From NCBI RefSeq assembly GCF_000617845.2, contig NZ_DF820425.1:5400741-5464740 (forward strand): a stretch of 64,000 nucleotides of DNA, written 5' to 3'. Every line of letters starts with the position of its first letter. Positions within the stretch are counted from its first letter, which is position 1. Below are positions 62,435 to 64,000 of the stretch, in pieces. The notes below the pieces were generated by a model. That model was not told the DNA's origin. It did no database searches and saw only the letters and a program-made list of their open reading frames with translations. The stretch comes from Bradyrhizobium sp. DOA9 (GTDB taxonomy: Bacteria > Pseudomonadota > Alphaproteobacteria > Rhizobiales > Xanthobacteraceae). Both the position numbers and the translations under genes were made by a program.

Positions 62435-62809
62435 CTATTGCCGCATGATCGCGGCGACGCAGAGCAGCACGATCAGCGCCAGGAAGAACAGGTCCATGTA
62501 GGACTTGAGCTCGCCGTCGCGCCGCAGCCGCGCGACGTCGGCGATCACCTGCTTGCGTGCGCTGGTACTGCCAGAGCCGTCGTTGATCGGCGCCTGAAGA
62601 CGCCTGGTCTCAGCCTCCAGCTTCTCGATCTTCTGGAAGAAGTAGAACGCCCGCAGCGTCGAGACCGCGCGCATGGCGGCATAGACCAGCACCAGGATCG
62701 CCAGGATCGCCCGGTTCGGATACTTCTCCATGAAGTTCAGGCTGAAATAGACCACCGCCATGAAGGCGAAATTGGTGAGGAAGCGATAGACGAAGCTGAG
62801 AAAGACCAT
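62435..62809 (-). CDS. Conserved hypothetical membrane protein, 124 aa
   Basis: Protein with three to four hydrophobic segments (SFVYRFLTNFAFMAVVYFSL, RAILAILVLVYAAMRAVSTL, YMDLFFLALIVLLCVAAIM) around a short charged helix (FQKIEKLEAETRRLQ). No family is recognised. It converges with the second deacetylase gene, five bases apart. Confidence 0.75.
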   Translation of the reverse strand: MVFLSFVYRFLTNFAFMAVVYFSLNFMEKYPNRAILAILVLVYAAMRAVSTLRAFYFFQKIEKLEAETRRLQAPINDGSGSTSARKQVIADVARLRRDGELKSYMDLFFLALIVLLCVAAIMRQ

Positions 62810-63094
62810 GCTGGCTCGAACCTTGAGGGGGGGCGCAACTTGACGATGTTGCGAAGTGCGGGATCGGGACCCAGACCGGAACGGCGATCCTGGATGCGGC
62901 CCGTCTACGCCAAGATTGTTTCAACAAAGATACTGCCGCCCCCGCAACTTGCGGCCTTTTAGCCTGACGCGGCCATAAGGCAAGCCGGAGCTTGGCCCCC
63001 GGTCTTGCCGACGCGAAGGGCCCGCAACGGCTCAATGGCGGTTTGGTCGAAGGCGCGGTAAACTGCGACCGCCGCCAGATGTGGGGTTCTTCCG

Positions 63095-63352
63095 ATGTCG
63101 AAGAAGGGAATCACGGGCCATGACGACTGGGTTCTGACCGAGGCACTCGCGACCGCCCTGGTCGCGCTGGAGCAGCTCGAGCCGAAGCACCAGCCGAACG
63201 CGCATATGGACGACATCCGCAAGCTGCTCGCGAACGGCAAGGAGCCGGCAGCGGTGAGCCTGCATCTCGCCCAGGCCAAATGCCGCTTGTTTCCGGAGCT
63301 CGACCCGCTGGAGATCTACCGGGAATACGGCATCGGCGAGGAGTATGGCTGA
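63095..63352 (+). CDS. Small conserved hypothetical protein, 85 aa
   Basis: Soluble helical protein of 85 aa, MSKKGITGHDDWVLTEALAT...EQLEPKHQPNAHMDDIRKLLANG...AQAKCRLFPELDPLEIYREYG. It is a single gene with no signal peptide. No function is recognised. Confidence 0.72.
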   Translation: MSKKGITGHDDWVLTEALATALVALEQLEPKHQPNAHMDDIRKLLANGKEPAAVSLHLAQAKCRLFPELDPLEIYREYGIGEEYG

Positions 63353-63375
63353 GGGCGCCGGTCGTCGATCATGCT

Positions 63376-63564
63376 CTAAGGCCCGCCGGCGACCGATCCT
63401 GCGATCACCATGACCAGCGCGCCGAGGTCGATCTTGCCGTTGACGGTCAGCTCCTCCGAGCCCGTCGCCTCGCCCGCGCCCTGGACCTTCAGCGATTGCG
63501 GCCGGTCGGCGGCCTGACGCTGCAACTCGCCGACGATCGCTTCCTTGAGCTTCTCTTCCAGCAT
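63376..63564 (-). CDS. Small conserved hypothetical protein, 62 aa
   Basis: Short protein MLEEKLKEAIVGELQRQAAD...NGKIDLGALVMVIAGSVAGG. Start ATG 63564 follows an AAGAG site. A longer frame to ATG 63624 would overlap the stop of the upstream flavoprotein gene (TGATG) and is an alternative. Function unknown. Likely co-transcribed with the flavoprotein gene. Confidence 0.65.
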   Translation of the reverse strand: MLEEKLKEAIVGELQRQAADRPQSLKVQGAGEATGSEELTVNGKIDLGALVMVIAGSVAGGP

Positions 63565-63623
63565 GGGCTCTTCCCTTCGCGGATCCGCCCAGTTCAAGAC
63601 GGAGAGCCTGCGCTTCGTTCCCA

Positions 63624-64000
63624 TCACGCAAATCGCGGCGGCAGGCTGTTGTGGATCGTGCAGGCGGCGATGGCGGCATGGCCGAACGCGACCGAGATCT
63701 GGTGCAGGTCGGTGACGACGTCGCCGATGCCGTAGAGCCCGGTGACCGACGTGCGCTGGTGATCGTCGACCTCCAGATAGCCCTCCCCGGTATGGTCGGC
63801 GCCGAGCGCCATCGCGAGCTGCGAGCGCACCTCGGCGCCCATCGCGGGATAGACCGTGTCGAATTGTGCCGTCCTGCCGTCGGCGAAGACGGCTTCGACG
63901 CCCTCGCCTCTCCGCCGCAAACGCAGGTCGGGCGCGAACACGACCTCGACGCCCGCTTCAGTCAGCCCCGACGCTGCCGACCGATCGTCACCCTGCCCGA
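63624..64000 (-). CDS. FAD-dependent oxidoreductase, thioredoxin reductase-like (5' end outside window)
   Basis: C-terminal 124 or so residues of a flavoprotein whose start is beyond the window; the frame is open to base 64000. SVTGLYGIGDVVTDLHQISVAFGHAAIAACTIHN is the conserved FAD-binding C-terminal motif of the TrxB/AhpF group, with GIGDV the FAD aspartate. The redox-active CxxC is not in the visible part, so whether it is a true thioredoxin reductase cannot be told. Confidence 0.88.
   Translation of the reverse strand, partial: GQGDDRSAASGLTEAGVEVVFAPDLRLRRRGEGVEAVFADGRTAQFDTVYPAMGAEVRSQLAMALGADHTGEGYLEVDDHQRTSVTGLYGIGDVVTDLHQISVAFGHAAIAACTIHNSLPPRFA

Overview
The window is about 64 kb of high-GC alphaproteobacterial chromosome. 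Gene content and style point to a Bradyrhizobium-like member of the Nitrobacteraceae: divK-pleD, mipZ, clpS-clpA, a Phasin_2 protein, EipB/DUF1849, DUF3572-dinB with an N-terminal zinc ribbon, two DUF3551 secreted proteins, and many palindromic intergenic repeats of a kind common in these genomes. No rRNA or tRNA gene, CRISPR array, prophage or integrase was found. The only transposon-like object is a partly duplicated REP-associated tyrosine transposase.

Layout. 0.3-6.7 kb: nucleic-acid housekeeping run topA, rnr, a DUF983 protein and a NUDIX hydrolase, all on +. 6.8-9.4 kb: flavin monooxygenase, rpmG with terminator, two coupled DUF3551 proteins. 9.5-13.8 kb: two divergent regulator/target pairs, a BBE-type flavoprotein with a LysR gene and an MFS transporter with a TetR gene; the second has a perfect 18-bp palindrome between its genes. 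13.9-15.05 kb: RAYT element, one truncated copy and one full copy. 15.3-18.9 kb: pleD, divK, DUF3572 and dinB. 19-26 kb: ACT protein, SnoaL protein with a MerR-type promoter and its convergent MerR gene, RidA, EipB, a second RidA, GDPD, a FemAB/GNAT-like protein, HIT, TrmO. 26-29 kb: azlCD, lytic transglycosylase, HAD phosphatase.

29-38.4 kb is the most specialised region. A haem aldoxime dehydratase and a nitrilase (the aldoxime to nitrile to acid route) face a divergent AraC regulator. Next to them is a 2,2-dialkylglycine decarboxylase with an orphan amino-acid binding protein and a divergent LysR gene (dgdA/dgdR-like arrangement), then an aldo/keto reductase and a DHA2-type MFS pump. Together these look like a module for unusual, possibly plant- or fungus-derived, nitrogen compounds.

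38.5-64 kb: lipoprotein, clpA-clpS, a vWA pilus-type protein, phasin, D-Ala-D-Ala carboxypeptidase with SPOR domain, a membrane J-protein, VWA protein, alpha/beta hydrolase, mipZ, panC, DUF1489, GST, DUF599, a TonB-like protein, aldo/keto reductase, XRE regulator, MgtE, two tandem polysaccharide deacetylases, small conserved proteins and a TrxR-like flavoprotein cut by the window end.

Observations most worth checking: a ladder of three overlapping four-codon minicistrons made of 11-bp repeats leading into the DUF599 start codon; a shared TGC-N3-GCA palindrome in front of the phasin and an alpha/beta hydrolase; the aldoxime/nitrile plus dialkylglycine module with candidate operators; and a structured repeat at 55.5-56.0 kb that produces spurious ORFs. 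Family names come from recognising motifs and sequences by eye; no database search was run.
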